Position numbers and translations under genes: made by a program
Notes under the pieces: model-generated
The model's database searches: none
Told to the model about the DNA's origin: nothing
Seen by the model: only the letters and a program-made list of their open reading frames with translations
In this document: positions 24,854 through 33,008 of the stretch, piece by piece
Layout: every line of letters begins with the position of its first letter
How positions within the stretch are numbered: position 1 is the stretch's first letter
Source: Candidatus Nanopelagicales bacterium
GTDB lineage: Bacteria; Actinomycetota; Actinomycetes; S36-B12
Assembly (NCBI GenBank): GCA_023253325.1
Contig: JALRGY010000008.1
Coordinates: 1 to 33,377 of the forward strand
Direction: 5' to 3'
Length of the DNA: 33,377 bases

Positions 24854-24864
24854 GTCATTAACAA
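24854..24864 (+). promoter_or_regulatory. Shared 11-bp motif, copy 2 (upstream of glycan operon)
   Basis: GTCATTAACAA, 97 bases before the glycosyltransferase ATG, identical to the motif 82 bases before the adjacent regulator gene. It is a candidate binding site for that regulator. Confidence 0.4.
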
Positions 24865-24960
24865 TTCATAGCTCACTTTGACCACACATGAAGCCTCCAC
24901 TTTCAGTCAGGATTTCTCTCTAACCAACTATTTATCTGACCATCAAATATAGGAGTCCAC

Positions 24961-26127
24961 ATGCCAAGCCGCATAGCAATGATTAGCACCTATCCACCAA
25001 CTCAATGTGGAATCGCCACATTTGCACGATCCATGTCTAACGCAATGAAGAATTTTGGTCAGCACGTGGATCTCATCCGGATCTCAGGAAATGACCCTGT
25101 CAAAGCTGCTCATCCTGCGGCGAAAAATCATTTCGGCGCCGATGGTCTGCTGGAGAATATGGATACATTGAATGGCTATGACGCAGTAATCATTCAGCAC
25201 GAATTTGGCATTTACGGGGGGCCCGATGGCGACGAAGTTCTTGACATCCTCAGTAACATCAACGTTCCAGTTGTCTCAATCGTTCATACCGTCGTTACTG
25301 CCCCGACCAATGGTCAACGCCGTGTTATGCAAGGCCTGCTTGATAGATCGGATGCTTCGGTCGCACTCTCGCATTCCGCCGCAGACGCAATTCGCAAGAA
25401 CTACGTTGTTGACGCCTCTCGGCTCAAGGTAATTCCTCATGGCTCTCCCGACTACGGTCAATTTTCACGACCAATTGGATTCCATCTGCGTCCGCGGATA
25501 CTTACGTGGGGGTTGCTGAGTGAGGGTAAAGGTATTGAATGGGGAATCACAGCCTTAGCTTTACTTCAAGATGTTGATCCGCTGCCCGATTACTACATCG
25601 TGGGTCAAACACACCCGAAGGTGGTCGCACGTGACGGTTTTGCGTACCGCGAAAAACTTGAAAAATTGGCAATTGACCTGAACGTGAGGGAACGTGTTCA
25701 TTTCATTGACGCCTACCTTGACACCGAAGCACTGAACCGAGTCATTAACTCGGCTGACTTTTATCTCATTCCCTATGACAATGACGTGCAAGTCACCTCC
25801 GGCGTCCTGGTTGAGGCTATCGCTGCCGGCGGACCTGTTATCGCAACTCGATTTCCTCACGCTATTGAACTCTTGGGGGATGGCACTGGTGCTCTCGTTG
25901 ACCAAAAGGACCCGGACAGCATTGCAAGTGCTATTCGTCTTATGACCAAAAACGCTGCAGCACGCGCAAGGATGCGTGAGCTAACCGCGCGTAAGGGTCC
26001 CAGTTTTCACTGGTCGCAGATCGGAATTTCAATGAACTCCCTGTCACATTCATTGACAAGGAAACAAAGTCAATTTGCGGTACTTGGTGGGCTCCGTGCT
26101 CCTGAATTGCTGCGTGAGCCCGCATGA
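24961..26127 (+). CDS. GT4 family glycosyltransferase
   Basis: 388 aa GT-B fold enzyme expected to move a sugar from a nucleotide sugar to an acceptor. The N-terminal half opens IAMISTYPPTQCGIATFARS, the Rossmann edge of the acceptor domain, with IIQHEFGIYGG. The C-terminal donor domain has LTWGLLSEGKGIEWGI and the E-x7-E type motif in VTSGVLVEAIAAGGPVIATR. No signal or membrane helix. AGGAG lies five bases before the ATG. The stop overlaps the next start as ATGA. The GH130 enzyme two genes on suggests mannose as donor sugar, but the sequence alone does not prove it. Confidence 0.88.
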   Translation: MPSRIAMISTYPPTQCGIATFARSMSNAMKNFGQHVDLIRISGNDPVKAAHPAAKNHFGADGLLENMDTLNGYDAVIIQHEFGIYGGPDGDEVLDILSNINVPVVSIVHTVVTAPTNGQRRVMQGLLDRSDASVALSHSAADAIRKNYVVDASRLKVIPHGSPDYGQFSRPIGFHLRPRILTWGLLSEGKGIEWGITALALLQDVDPLPDYYIVGQTHPKVVARDGFAYREKLEKLAIDLNVRERVHFIDAYLDTEALNRVINSADFYLIPYDNDVQVTSGVLVEAIAAGGPVIATRFPHAIELLGDGTGALVDQKDPDSIASAIRLMTKNAAARARMRELTARKGPSFHWSQIGISMNSLSHSLTRKQSQFAVLGGLRAPELLREPA

Positions 26128-27122
26128 ATCTCCAGCATCTCACCTCACTAACGACCCCAATTGGACTTTATGAGCACTGCCTTGGCACTAATCCCCGTGT
26201 CCAGCATGGATATTGCACCGACGATGTCGCTCGAGGCCTTATGTTCATTGAGCGACTTCCCCATAAATCACGTGAAAGTTCACGACTCGCTGACATCTAC
26301 CTCGATTTTCTTGCAGGGGCTCAGTCCCCGGATGGGGGCGTGTGTAATCGGCGAACTGCAGACGGATTGTGGGATGGTCAAGCGACGGTGCACGATCACT
26401 GGGGTCGCGCGCTGTGGGCCTGGGGAACGAGTCTGCGTCAAGGTCGCGATAGTTCCCGAGCCGCCAAGTCCTTTGGGCATTTCGAGATCTCCGCAAAAAG
26501 GCGTTCTCCTTTTCTGCGCTCCATGATGTTCGCAGCCCTTGGGGCATCGGAAGTATTACAGGTCTTACCCGGTAATCGAACTGCCGAGAATCTACTTATG
26601 GCTGCTATTGAAAGCATTCCTCTACCGACACCGGGCCGCTGGCCGTGGCCTGAAGCACGTCTCACATACGCCAACGCTGTTATCCCCGAAGTCATGATGC
26701 TGGGCGGAGTGTATTTCAATGACCCGCAGCTAATACGGCAGGGAAAACAACTTTTACTGTGGCTCATTGACCTACAGTCCATCGCTGGTCGTTTGTCGGT
26801 CATCCCGCATTTCGGTTGGTCCCCTGGCCAACCCCTACCCGCCTACGATCAACAACCAATAGAGGTTGCTGCCCTGGTTGATGCATGCTGCACCGCTTAT
26901 GAACTCACGAGTGATCCAATGTGGCGCGAGGCGGCTCTGCTGGGCCGATCATGGTTTGACGGTAATAACGACCAAGGCATTCCCATGCACGATTCCGTTA
27001 CGGGCGCTGGCTTTGACGCATTGACCGCCACCGGGCGCAATGAAAACGCCGGGGCCGAATCAACGATTTCATACTTGAGCGTTGCAAGTCGCACAGAGAT
27101 ACTCGTTGGTGTTGCTGCATGA
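26124..27122 (+). CDS. Probable alpha/alpha-barrel carbohydrate-active protein, unknown function
   Basis: 332 aa, no signal peptide. Repeated helical segments and conserved-looking aromatic and acidic motifs (GYCTDDVARGL, SPDGGVCNRR, DHWGRALWAWG, WPWPEARLTYANA, NENAGAESTISYL) suggest an (alpha/alpha)6-barrel of the kind found in glycosidases or epimerase-like enzymes. I cannot place it in a named family. It begins inside the GT4 stop (ATGA) and ends inside the GH130 start (ATGA), so all three are made together and likely act on one glycan. Acidic residues in the CTDDVAR and NENAGAE motifs are candidates for catalysis. Confidence 0.75.
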   Translation: MNLQHLTSLTTPIGLYEHCLGTNPRVQHGYCTDDVARGLMFIERLPHKSRESSRLADIYLDFLAGAQSPDGGVCNRRTADGLWDGQATVHDHWGRALWAWGTSLRQGRDSSRAAKSFGHFEISAKRRSPFLRSMMFAALGASEVLQVLPGNRTAENLLMAAIESIPLPTPGRWPWPEARLTYANAVIPEVMMLGGVYFNDPQLIRQGKQLLLWLIDLQSIAGRLSVIPHFGWSPGQPLPAYDQQPIEVAALVDACCTAYELTSDPMWREAALLGRSWFDGNNDQGIPMHDSVTGAGFDALTATGRNENAGAESTISYLSVASRTEILVGVAA

Positions 27123-28567
27123 AAACCCTTCAAAAGTCAGAGCTCATTCTTCAGGGAAATCCAGAGCGCGTGCTGTGCCGAATGTTCATCCCCGGCGAGG
27201 AGGAACTAATCCGGGGGCAATCGCGCATACCTCAAGTTGTTGAAAGATGCCTCGCCTTGAGCGATGACGAAGTGACAGCGAGCCTTGCTCGGATAATGCC
27301 ACTGTTCGTTCATCGTCACCGCGCAATAAGGGAGCAATTTCACACGCACTTTCATGTTGCAACTAAATTGCTGAATTCTCAAGCATCCTACGAGCGGCAA
27401 TTGCTCATTGGCGCCTATCTGAGTCAGGAGTATGCAATTGAAGGAGCTGCATATTTCAACCCGTCGATCGTACCGTTCCCTGAGATAGCCGGTCCGAATT
27501 TTCCTCAACGTTTTCTCATGACCGTTCGGGCCGTGGGTGAGGGCCACATCTCCACCATTGTGTTTCGCACCGGGAGAATCAATGGCAGAGGGATTGAAAT
27601 CGATCCGCCGTCACCCTACGTGTCCACGGAGGCGACTCGATCAACCATCTTGCGCAGCAGGATGGTTCAGCGCGCAGCCATGGAAGCGGGGGTTGACACG
27701 GGTGACCTCAACGTAGTGTTGGGATTACTGCCGGATAAATTCTCTGTCGAAGATCTCACCTCAGCATTGACTCAACTCGATGCGGGTGGCTTGAGAAATT
27801 CACCATCTGATGAACTCGTGGCCGTAATAAACCACATCGCAATGAGTTGCTACGAAATAGACTTTCCGGAAACGAGCGAGGTCGGTGAACGTGTTTTATG
27901 GCCCACCGCTCTAAGTGAGCGGCGCGGTATGGAAGATGCCCGCTTCACCATGATGCGTGATGGTGAGGACTCTGTTCGCTATCGAGCAACGTATACCGGT
28001 TTCGATGGAACTCAGGTGGTGTGTAGGGCGCTGGAGACAGATGATTTTCGGGCATTCTCCTCGATGCATCTGACCGGGCTCGGCGCTCAGAACAAAGGGC
28101 TTGCATTTTTTCCAGAGAAAATTCAGGGGCGATTCGCGGCTCTATCCCGATTCGACGGCGAATCGCTGTACATCTCCTGGTCGGAGGATGGTTACCACTG
28201 GAATCACGCGGATCGATTGGACACACAACGTCAATGGTGGGAACTGGTTCATGAGGGTAACTGCGGACCACCCATTGAGACTCAAGCCGGTTGGCTAGTT
28301 TTGACCCACGGCACCGGACCCGTCAGGGAATACGCCATGGGCGCCATGCTTCTTGACCTCAATGACCCTTCGAAAGTAATTGGCAAACTCAAAGAACCAC
28401 TCCTTCGACCGGACGAGGAGGAACGAAATGGATATGTTCCAAATGTCGTGTACTCCTGTGGGAGCCTGATTCACAATGGAATATTAGTTATTCCCTATGG
28501 ATTCAGTGACTGGAAAATCCGATTCGCAACCCTCGAAGTTGATGAACTTCTCGCGAACCTGACCTAG
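27119..28567 (+). CDS. GH130 family glycosidase/phosphorylase-like protein
   Basis: 482 aa. The five-bladed propeller of GH130 is recognised from RAVGEGHISTIVFRTG, GMEDARFT (Asp273 at the place of the proton donor), FFPEKIQGRFAALSR, SWSEDGYHW and EGNCGPPIETQAGWLVLTHG. Family members phosphorolyse or hydrolyse beta-mannosides. About 115 residues precede the first propeller motif. No signal peptide, so it acts in the cytosol. The ATGA overlap with the gene before makes it the third member of the coupled operon. In reverse, a phosphorylase can build chains from mannose-1-phosphate. Confidence 0.87.
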   Translation: MKTLQKSELILQGNPERVLCRMFIPGEEELIRGQSRIPQVVERCLALSDDEVTASLARIMPLFVHRHRAIREQFHTHFHVATKLLNSQASYERQLLIGAYLSQEYAIEGAAYFNPSIVPFPEIAGPNFPQRFLMTVRAVGEGHISTIVFRTGRINGRGIEIDPPSPYVSTEATRSTILRSRMVQRAAMEAGVDTGDLNVVLGLLPDKFSVEDLTSALTQLDAGGLRNSPSDELVAVINHIAMSCYEIDFPETSEVGERVLWPTALSERRGMEDARFTMMRDGEDSVRYRATYTGFDGTQVVCRALETDDFRAFSSMHLTGLGAQNKGLAFFPEKIQGRFAALSRFDGESLYISWSEDGYHWNHADRLDTQRQWWELVHEGNCGPPIETQAGWLVLTHGTGPVREYAMGAMLLDLNDPSKVIGKLKEPLLRPDEEERNGYVPNVVYSCGSLIHNGILVIPYGFSDWKIRFATLEVDELLANLT

Positions 28568-28618
28568 ACGCGATAACCGCATGATTGAACGAATGGACAC
28601 CGTCCTAGCCTGCATGTG

Positions 28619-29116
28619 ATGAGATGGCCCATGGCCATAAAGACGACCGGCGATTTCACTTCCGAACAACTGAGCCAGCAGGCACATGAACTTGAGCTCT
28701 GTTCGTTCACCATCAACGACGCCCTCGATTTGGGCACATTGGCACTCGCTGCTGCGCGGTCTCTAGGCTTGCCCGTCGCCATCGAGGTGTGGCACACAGG
28801 ACGTCTGGTGTTCAGGGCGGCACTGCCCGGGACCTCCGCTGATAATGACGATTGGCTGCGCCGCAAGCGCAATGTCGTCGAACGATTTGAACAATCCACC
28901 ATGGCTGTTCGTGTCAGTTATGAAGAAAAAGGGCAAGAGTTCATTTCAGCCACCGGATTGCCTTTGCGTGATTTCGCGGCCCACGGAGGCGGTTGGCCGA
29001 TATCCGTGACGGGTGTTGGTGTCGTGGGATTTTTTGGCATTTCTGGCCTACCGCAAGTCGAGGATCACAACCTGATCACTGAATGCTTGGCTCAGTTCAT
29101 TGCTTCGCAGGATTGA
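28619..29116 (+). CDS. UPF0303/HbpS-like protein (haem-binding or degrading domain family)
   Basis: 165 aa soluble protein. ALDLGTLALAAARSLGLPVA, then RLVFRAALPGTSADNDDWLRR and a C-terminal VGVVGFFGISGLPQVEDHNL fit UPF0303, related to GlcG/HbpS proteins, some of which bind haem or corrinoids. Its cargo is unknown. Start candidates are GTG 28616, ATG 28619 and ATG 28631; none has a ribosome-binding site. TAGCCT lies seven bases before 28619, which suggests a leaderless start there. It follows the GH130 gene by 51 bases on the same strand. Confidence 0.8.
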   Translation: MRWPMAIKTTGDFTSEQLSQQAHELELCSFTINDALDLGTLALAAARSLGLPVAIEVWHTGRLVFRAALPGTSADNDDWLRRKRNVVERFEQSTMAVRVSYEEKGQEFISATGLPLRDFAAHGGGWPISVTGVGVVGFFGISGLPQVEDHNLITECLAQFIASQD

Positions 29117-29296
29117 TTAAAACCCTCGGCTGGGAAAATGCTTCAGGCCTACCTGGTTAGGTGACAATTTCGATGTGCCAGTACTTCTCAATACCTCTGA
29201 CTGTTATCCAGGATTTGGATTGAAAACTGGCCACTACTAACACAGGTCATTTACTGCAATCTCTCGTGTAACCGTGCAGTCGGCACCATTTGCGAG

Positions 29297-29302
29297 TATA
29301 AA
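29297..29302 (+). promoter_or_regulatory. Putative -10 element (TATAAA) before small membrane protein
   Basis: TATAAA, then GAGGCC, then ATG at 29309. The geometry and even the GGCC are the same as at the metal-binding lipoprotein promoter (TATAAT, GGGGCC, ATG). Confidence 0.5.
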
Positions 29303-29308
29303 GAGGCC

Positions 29309-29521
29309 ATGGAATCTCCCTGGTCTTTTCGGCGTCCTCAAAGATATGTGCTCACGGCGATCATCGTGATAGCGATGCTGGCCCTTGCAGGCACCGCGGT
29401 CTCATTGATCGCTGGCGGAACGGGTGGGGTAGTTCCCGTGCTGATGTTGACCGTGGCACCAATCCTGGCGATCTACTACGTGTGGTACTTCAACTTCAGC
29501 GATCTCGCTAGAGAGCACTGA
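29309..29521 (+). CDS. Small two-helix membrane protein, unknown function
   Basis: 70 aa with two hydrophobic helices (VLTAIIVIAMLALAGTAVSLI and VLMLTVAPILAIYYVWYF), short basic N-terminus and an acidic-basic C-terminus. No family recognised. TATAAA six bases before the ATG suggests a leaderless message. It converges with the metal-importer permease gene with five bases between the stops. Confidence 0.65.
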   Translation: MESPWSFRRPQRYVLTAIIVIAMLALAGTAVSLIAGGTGGVVPVLMLTVAPILAIYYVWYFNFSDLAREH

Positions 29522-29526
29522 TCGCG

Positions 29527-30372
29527 TTAATGGGCATCAAGCCCAACTGAACGTTTGAGGCCGCGGCCACCAGTTACGGCGAGAACAATTAAGAAGAGGG
29601 TGGCACCGACGAGCACGATCATGGTTCCTGACGGCACGCCCGCGTAGTAGCTGATGTACATGCCTGTGAACCCGCTGAATGTTCCAATGGCGGTGCTGAG
29701 TGCAAGCATTGTGCCAAATGAATCAGTGAGCATGCGGGCGATAACCGCGGGAATGACCAGCATCGCAGCAACCAGCGTGACACCGACGACCGTAAGCGTT
29801 GCCAATATCGCGAGGGAAAGGATCACCATGAGCATTGCTTCAATGCGATTGACTTTCACGCCGCTGACATCAGCAACATCAGGGTCAAACGTTGCAAAGA
29901 GCAGCGCTCTGTAGCGCAGAAACACGAATCCAACGGTCAGCACAATAACGGCCAATAGGCCGATGATTTGCTCGGTTGTGATGCCAAGGATGCTGCCGAA
30001 GAGTGCACTTTCAAACGATGGTCCACTCGTGCCGAATTTTGCAAACAGCGCAACACCAAGGGCGAATGAGGCCGTTGTGATTACACCGATCGCGGCATCA
30101 GCGCCCACTCGACTTTTCTTGGCCACCGTGTTGATTGCAAGGGCTGATGCGATCCCCCACAATCCTGCACCAAGGATGTAAAACTGGGCAGCGAATAGTT
30201 GGGCTGCGGCAAAGCCGCCAAAAATCGAGTGGGATAGTCCGTGGCCGATATAGCTCATGCCGCGAAGAACAATATATACACCGATGAATCCGAGTAGAGC
30301 ACCAGAAAGGCTCGCAACGAGTAATCCCTTTTGGAAAAATGCATACTGCAATGGCTCCAGCAATGTTTCCAT
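29527..30372 (-). CDS. Metal (Zn/Mn) ABC importer permease
   Basis: 281 aa integral membrane protein of the ABC-3 (ZnuB/MntB) family with about eight hydrophobic helices. Typical elements are ALLGFIGVYIVLRGMSYIGH near the N-terminus and the VTLVAAMLVIPAVIARMLTD block that faces the ATPase. It forms the membrane channel for the metal delivered by the lipoprotein encoded upstream. Its ATG overlaps the ATPase stop by one base (TAATG), so the two are translationally coupled. Last gene of the operon. Confidence 0.93.
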   Translation of the reverse strand: METLLEPLQYAFFQKGLLVASLSGALLGFIGVYIVLRGMSYIGHGLSHSIFGGFAAAQLFAAQFYILGAGLWGIASALAINTVAKKSRVGADAAIGVITTASFALGVALFAKFGTSGPSFESALFGSILGITTEQIIGLLAVIVLTVGFVFLRYRALLFATFDPDVADVSGVKVNRIEAMLMVILSLAILATLTVVGVTLVAAMLVIPAVIARMLTDSFGTMLALSTAIGTFSGFTGMYISYYAGVPSGTMIVLVGATLFLIVLAVTGGRGLKRSVGLDAH

Positions 30373-31154
30373 TAGTTGCTCACCGATCCCCTGGGCTCAG
30401 GTTGTTCATCAACAACAACCCGCATGCCCAAATGTTCGAGGACTTCCATGCGGGCCCCGAAAGTCTGCTCAAGTACTGGCGGAGTGATGACCTCTTTGGG
30501 GGTGCCCTCAGCGATAACTCGGTGATTAATGCACACAATGTGAGGAAGGTGCGCCGCAATTCCGTTCAAGTCATGGGTGGTGAGAACAATGGCGACGCCG
30601 TCTTCGTGCAAGTCAGCCAAAAGGTGCAGGATGTCGTGGCGTGTCGATACATCGACACCACTTGTTGGTTCATCGAGAAGTAATAATTGCGGCTGGCGCA
30701 AGAGGGCCCGGGCAAGGAACATGCGCTGCTGCTGGCCACCTGAGAGATCACGAATATGGCGATCTGCCAATTGAGCAATGCCTAGGCGTTCGAGGACTCC
30801 TGTAACCTCATCGCGTTCCGGTTTCGTTGACCAAGGGAGTTTCCTCTTGGTCGGGCGTGACATGAGCACACACTCGCTCACTGTCAACGGGAAATTCCAG
30901 TTGACGGTTTCTAACTGTGGGACATAAGCAATGCGCAGATCAGGTGCATTGGTCACGGTGCCCGCATATGGTTTGACCGTACCGAGAAGCAGTCTCAGCA
31001 GTGTTGTTTTCCCTGCGCCTGACGGGCCGACAATTCCCGTGAACTGGTCCTCATGAACATGGAAGTTCACATCATGCAGCACTACTGCTTTGTCATACCC
31101 CGCCTCGACCCCAGTGATCTCAATGAGTTTGGGGCCAACGCCCGTGCCTGTCAT
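30372..31154 (-). CDS. Metal (Zn/Mn) ABC importer ATP-binding protein
   Basis: 260 aa ABC ATPase powering the importer. Walker A GPSGAGKT at 43-50, signature LSGGQQQRM at 137-145, Walker B LLLLDEPTSG with Asp161 and Glu162, and the switch histidine in LTTHD. The start ATG at 31154 follows the lipoprotein stop by ten bases; a longer frame would begin inside that gene. No clear ribosome-binding site, so translation may depend on coupling. Confidence 0.93.
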   Translation of the reverse strand: MTGTGVGPKLIEITGVEAGYDKAVVLHDVNFHVHEDQFTGIVGPSGAGKTTLLRLLLGTVKPYAGTVTNAPDLRIAYVPQLETVNWNFPLTVSECVLMSRPTKRKLPWSTKPERDEVTGVLERLGIAQLADRHIRDLSGGQQQRMFLARALLRQPQLLLLDEPTSGVDVSTRHDILHLLADLHEDGVAIVLTTHDLNGIAAHLPHIVCINHRVIAEGTPKEVITPPVLEQTFGARMEVLEHLGMRVVVDEQPEPRGSVSN

Positions 31155-31164
31155 TCGGGCAACA

Positions 31165-32166
31165 TTACTGCGGGTAGCTAGCTTGATCAGCCACAGGTGA
31201 AGTGACATCAACAGCATCGATGTTGGTCGACGTGCCACCCAGTCCCTTGATCATGGTGGCGTAGTTGTATTTCATGAGCCCCAGCCAACTGTGGTCCTGC
31301 TCCCCCGGTGCTCCGGGCAGGTCATCATCGCGAAGCGAGTCTTCATAACGAACACCCGCTGCGCTACCAATTTCCTGCAGAACGGGAGAGGGGAATACTT
31401 CGGAACCAAAAATAGTGGGCACACCCTCGGCTTTGACCTGCTCAATGAGTTGAGCAACCTCTCTGGCTGTGGGGTCCGAGAAATTCTTGGGCTGCACTGC
31501 GCCAATGACATCCCAACCGAAATTCTTGGCAAAGTAGGCATAGGCATCGTGGTAAGTGAGCAACTTCAAGTTACCCGCAGGTACCGTTGCTTGATCAGCA
31601 CGAACAGCTGCCTCGAGTTTCTCAACCTGCGACTTGAATGACTCGAAATTTGCTGCGAAGTAATCAGCGTCCTCAGGATCGCGCTCAGTGAGGACATCCC
31701 TGATAAGTGCTGCATACTCGATGGCATAGGCCGTGTCAGTCCACAGGTGAGGATTGGGCTTGCCTTCCTCCTTGGGGAATGAGAAGTCGTAGATGTAGTC
31801 CGACTCAGGGAGGACCAACGTGCCAATTTCAATGATCTCGGCGCCATCCTTCATATTGGCTTCAGCGAGTTCCAATGTTGGATCCTCGAGTTTGAGGCCG
31901 TTAACAAAAATGATGTCAGCCGTGCTGAGCAATTTCGCCACCGCTGGAGCGGGCTCAAATGTATGGCTGTTGGTCCCTTCCGGGACGATTCCCTCGATGG
32001 TGACTTTGTCACCGCCAATGCGGGATGTGATCGAGGTTATGGGTGAGACGGTGGTGGCGACCAAAATACCCTCGAAGGCCGTGTCCGATGAATCGGTCGA
32101 GCTCGAACAAGCGGCGAGAAAACCAAGTGTCAGGACAGCCGTAACGGGAAGTGCGATCTTTCTCAT
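31165..32166 (-). CDS. Metal (Zn/Mn) ABC importer substrate-binding lipoprotein
   Basis: 333 aa cluster A-I (ZnuA/TroA-like) binding protein. The lipobox LAAC places the lipid-bearing Cys20 after a short signal. The metal site is readable: His68 in NSHTF, His140 in NPHLW, His206 in YHDAY and an acidic residue in EDSLRDD (Asp276 or nearby). The His-rich loop of zinc-specialised ZnuA is absent, so manganese or zinc are both possible. The ATG at 32166 lies six bases after a perfect TATAAT and has no ribosome-binding site, which points to a leaderless mRNA. First gene of the importer operon, under the dyad operator. Confidence 0.94.
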   Translation of the reverse strand: MRKIALPVTAVLTLGFLAACSSSTDSSDTAFEGILVATTVSPITSITSRIGGDKVTIEGIVPEGTNSHTFEPAPAVAKLLSTADIIFVNGLKLEDPTLELAEANMKDGAEIIEIGTLVLPESDYIYDFSFPKEEGKPNPHLWTDTAYAIEYAALIRDVLTERDPEDADYFAANFESFKSQVEKLEAAVRADQATVPAGNLKLLTYHDAYAYFAKNFGWDVIGAVQPKNFSDPTAREVAQLIEQVKAEGVPTIFGSEVFPSPVLQEIGSAAGVRYEDSLRDDDLPGAPGEQDHSWLGLMKYNYATMIKGLGGTSTNIDAVDVTSPVADQASYPQ

Positions 32167-32172
32167 GGCCCC

Positions 32173-32178
32173 ATTATA
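32173..32178 (-). promoter_or_regulatory. -10 element (TATAAT) of the metal importer operon
   Basis: On the minus strand TATAAT is followed by GGGGCC and the ATG. Transcription would start at about the A of the start codon. The upstream region is overlapped by the operator. Confidence 0.75.
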
Positions 32179-32187
32179 GGACAATTT

Positions 32188-32216
32188 TAGTAATTGCAAA
32201 TTTATTGCAATTACTA
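32188..32216 (-). promoter_or_regulatory. Perfect 12-bp dyad operator of the metal importer operon
   Basis: TAGTAATTGCAA (32188-32199), spacer ATTTA, TTGCAATTACTA (32205-32216). The dyad covers the -35 region of the importer promoter, as expected for a metal-dependent repressor of the Fur (Zur/Mur) or DtxR/MntR type. It does not match the classical IdeR or Zur consensus I know, so the regulator is not assigned. Its right end lies one base from the channel gene stop. Confidence 0.75.
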
Positions 32217-32217
32217 C

Positions 32218-32991
32218 TCATTCAGGCTTGGCTTGGTTCCCCTGACTCGCGATTTGCTCCTGCAGGCCGCTGACCATTTTCTTGAGGTCTGCCAACTCAT
32301 CCATGACTTCCTTTGCCGGGTTGGGCTGATTCTGTTTGAGAAGTGTCGCCGCAAGACCTGCCGAGATAACACCCATCAAACTGATACCGACAAACATGAT
32401 TAAAACGGCGATCGTGCGGCCCGTATCGGTCACGGGAACAAAATCGCCATAACCAACCGTCGTGATTGTTTCGAACATCCACCAAACAGCCTCACCAACA
32501 TTTTCAATATCAGAATTGGGCGCCCCGCGCTCAGCATCGAGAACGGACAGCGCTCCTACCCACACGATGATGATCGTTCCCAAACCTGCACTAGCGAGTG
32601 CACCGTTCGAGAAGAAACCCTTGCCTTTGCCCTTGGACAAAATTCCATTCTTGGTAAACGCTCGAAGACCGCGAAGGGCACGCAATTGCGGAACAACCAC
32701 CGTGAGTGTGTCGAGCCAATTACGTTTGAAGAATCCACGCTTCTGAGTAGTCATGAGGAATCTGAACAGGAGGTCTAAGGCAAAGAGCACCCACAGCGCA
32801 TTACTGAACCATGTTAGAAGTGAATTCCACGGCTGCTCAAGATTGGGCCATATCGACTGGATGGAGTACGTAACCAGGAAGACCAACGCCAGACCGGAGA
32901 GCCACAGGTTGGTGCGGTTCTCATAAGCAATGATGAATTTTTGCCGTGGATTTTCTTGTGTTGCTAGAACATTTGGGGTGGAAGCAGACAT
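32218..32991 (-). CDS. Voltage-gated-type potassium channel
   Basis: 257 aa membrane protein with a Kv-like layout. The selectivity filter TTVGYGD is at 177-183. Helices are near 30-47 and 64-82; NWLDTLTVVVPQL then LRALRGLRAF forms a short S4-like segment with three arginines (104, 107, 110); the pore domain spans about 137-220. The C-terminal 30 residues (EVMDELADLKKMVSGLQEQI) look like a coiled coil for tetramer assembly. TAACAT lies six bases before the ATG, a possible leaderless promoter. It is 17 bases after the membrane gene at the right edge. Confidence 0.92.
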   Translation of the reverse strand: MSASTPNVLATQENPRQKFIIAYENRTNLWLSGLALVFLVTYSIQSIWPNLEQPWNSLLTWFSNALWVLFALDLLFRFLMTTQKRGFFKRNWLDTLTVVVPQLRALRGLRAFTKNGILSKGKGKGFFSNGALASAGLGTIIIVWVGALSVLDAERGAPNSDIENVGEAVWWMFETITTVGYGDFVPVTDTGRTIAVLIMFVGISLMGVISAGLAATLLKQNQPNPAKEVMDELADLKKMVSGLQEQIASQGNQAKPE

Positions 32992-32997
32992 GACGAA

Positions 32998-33003
32998 ATG
33001 TTA
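32998..33003 (-). promoter_or_regulatory. Putative -10 element (TAACAT) before the potassium channel gene
   Basis: On the minus strand TAACAT fits TANNNT, followed by TTCGTC and the ATG at 32991. No ribosome-binding site is seen in that stretch. Confidence 0.4.
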
Positions 33004-33008
33004 TTGGA

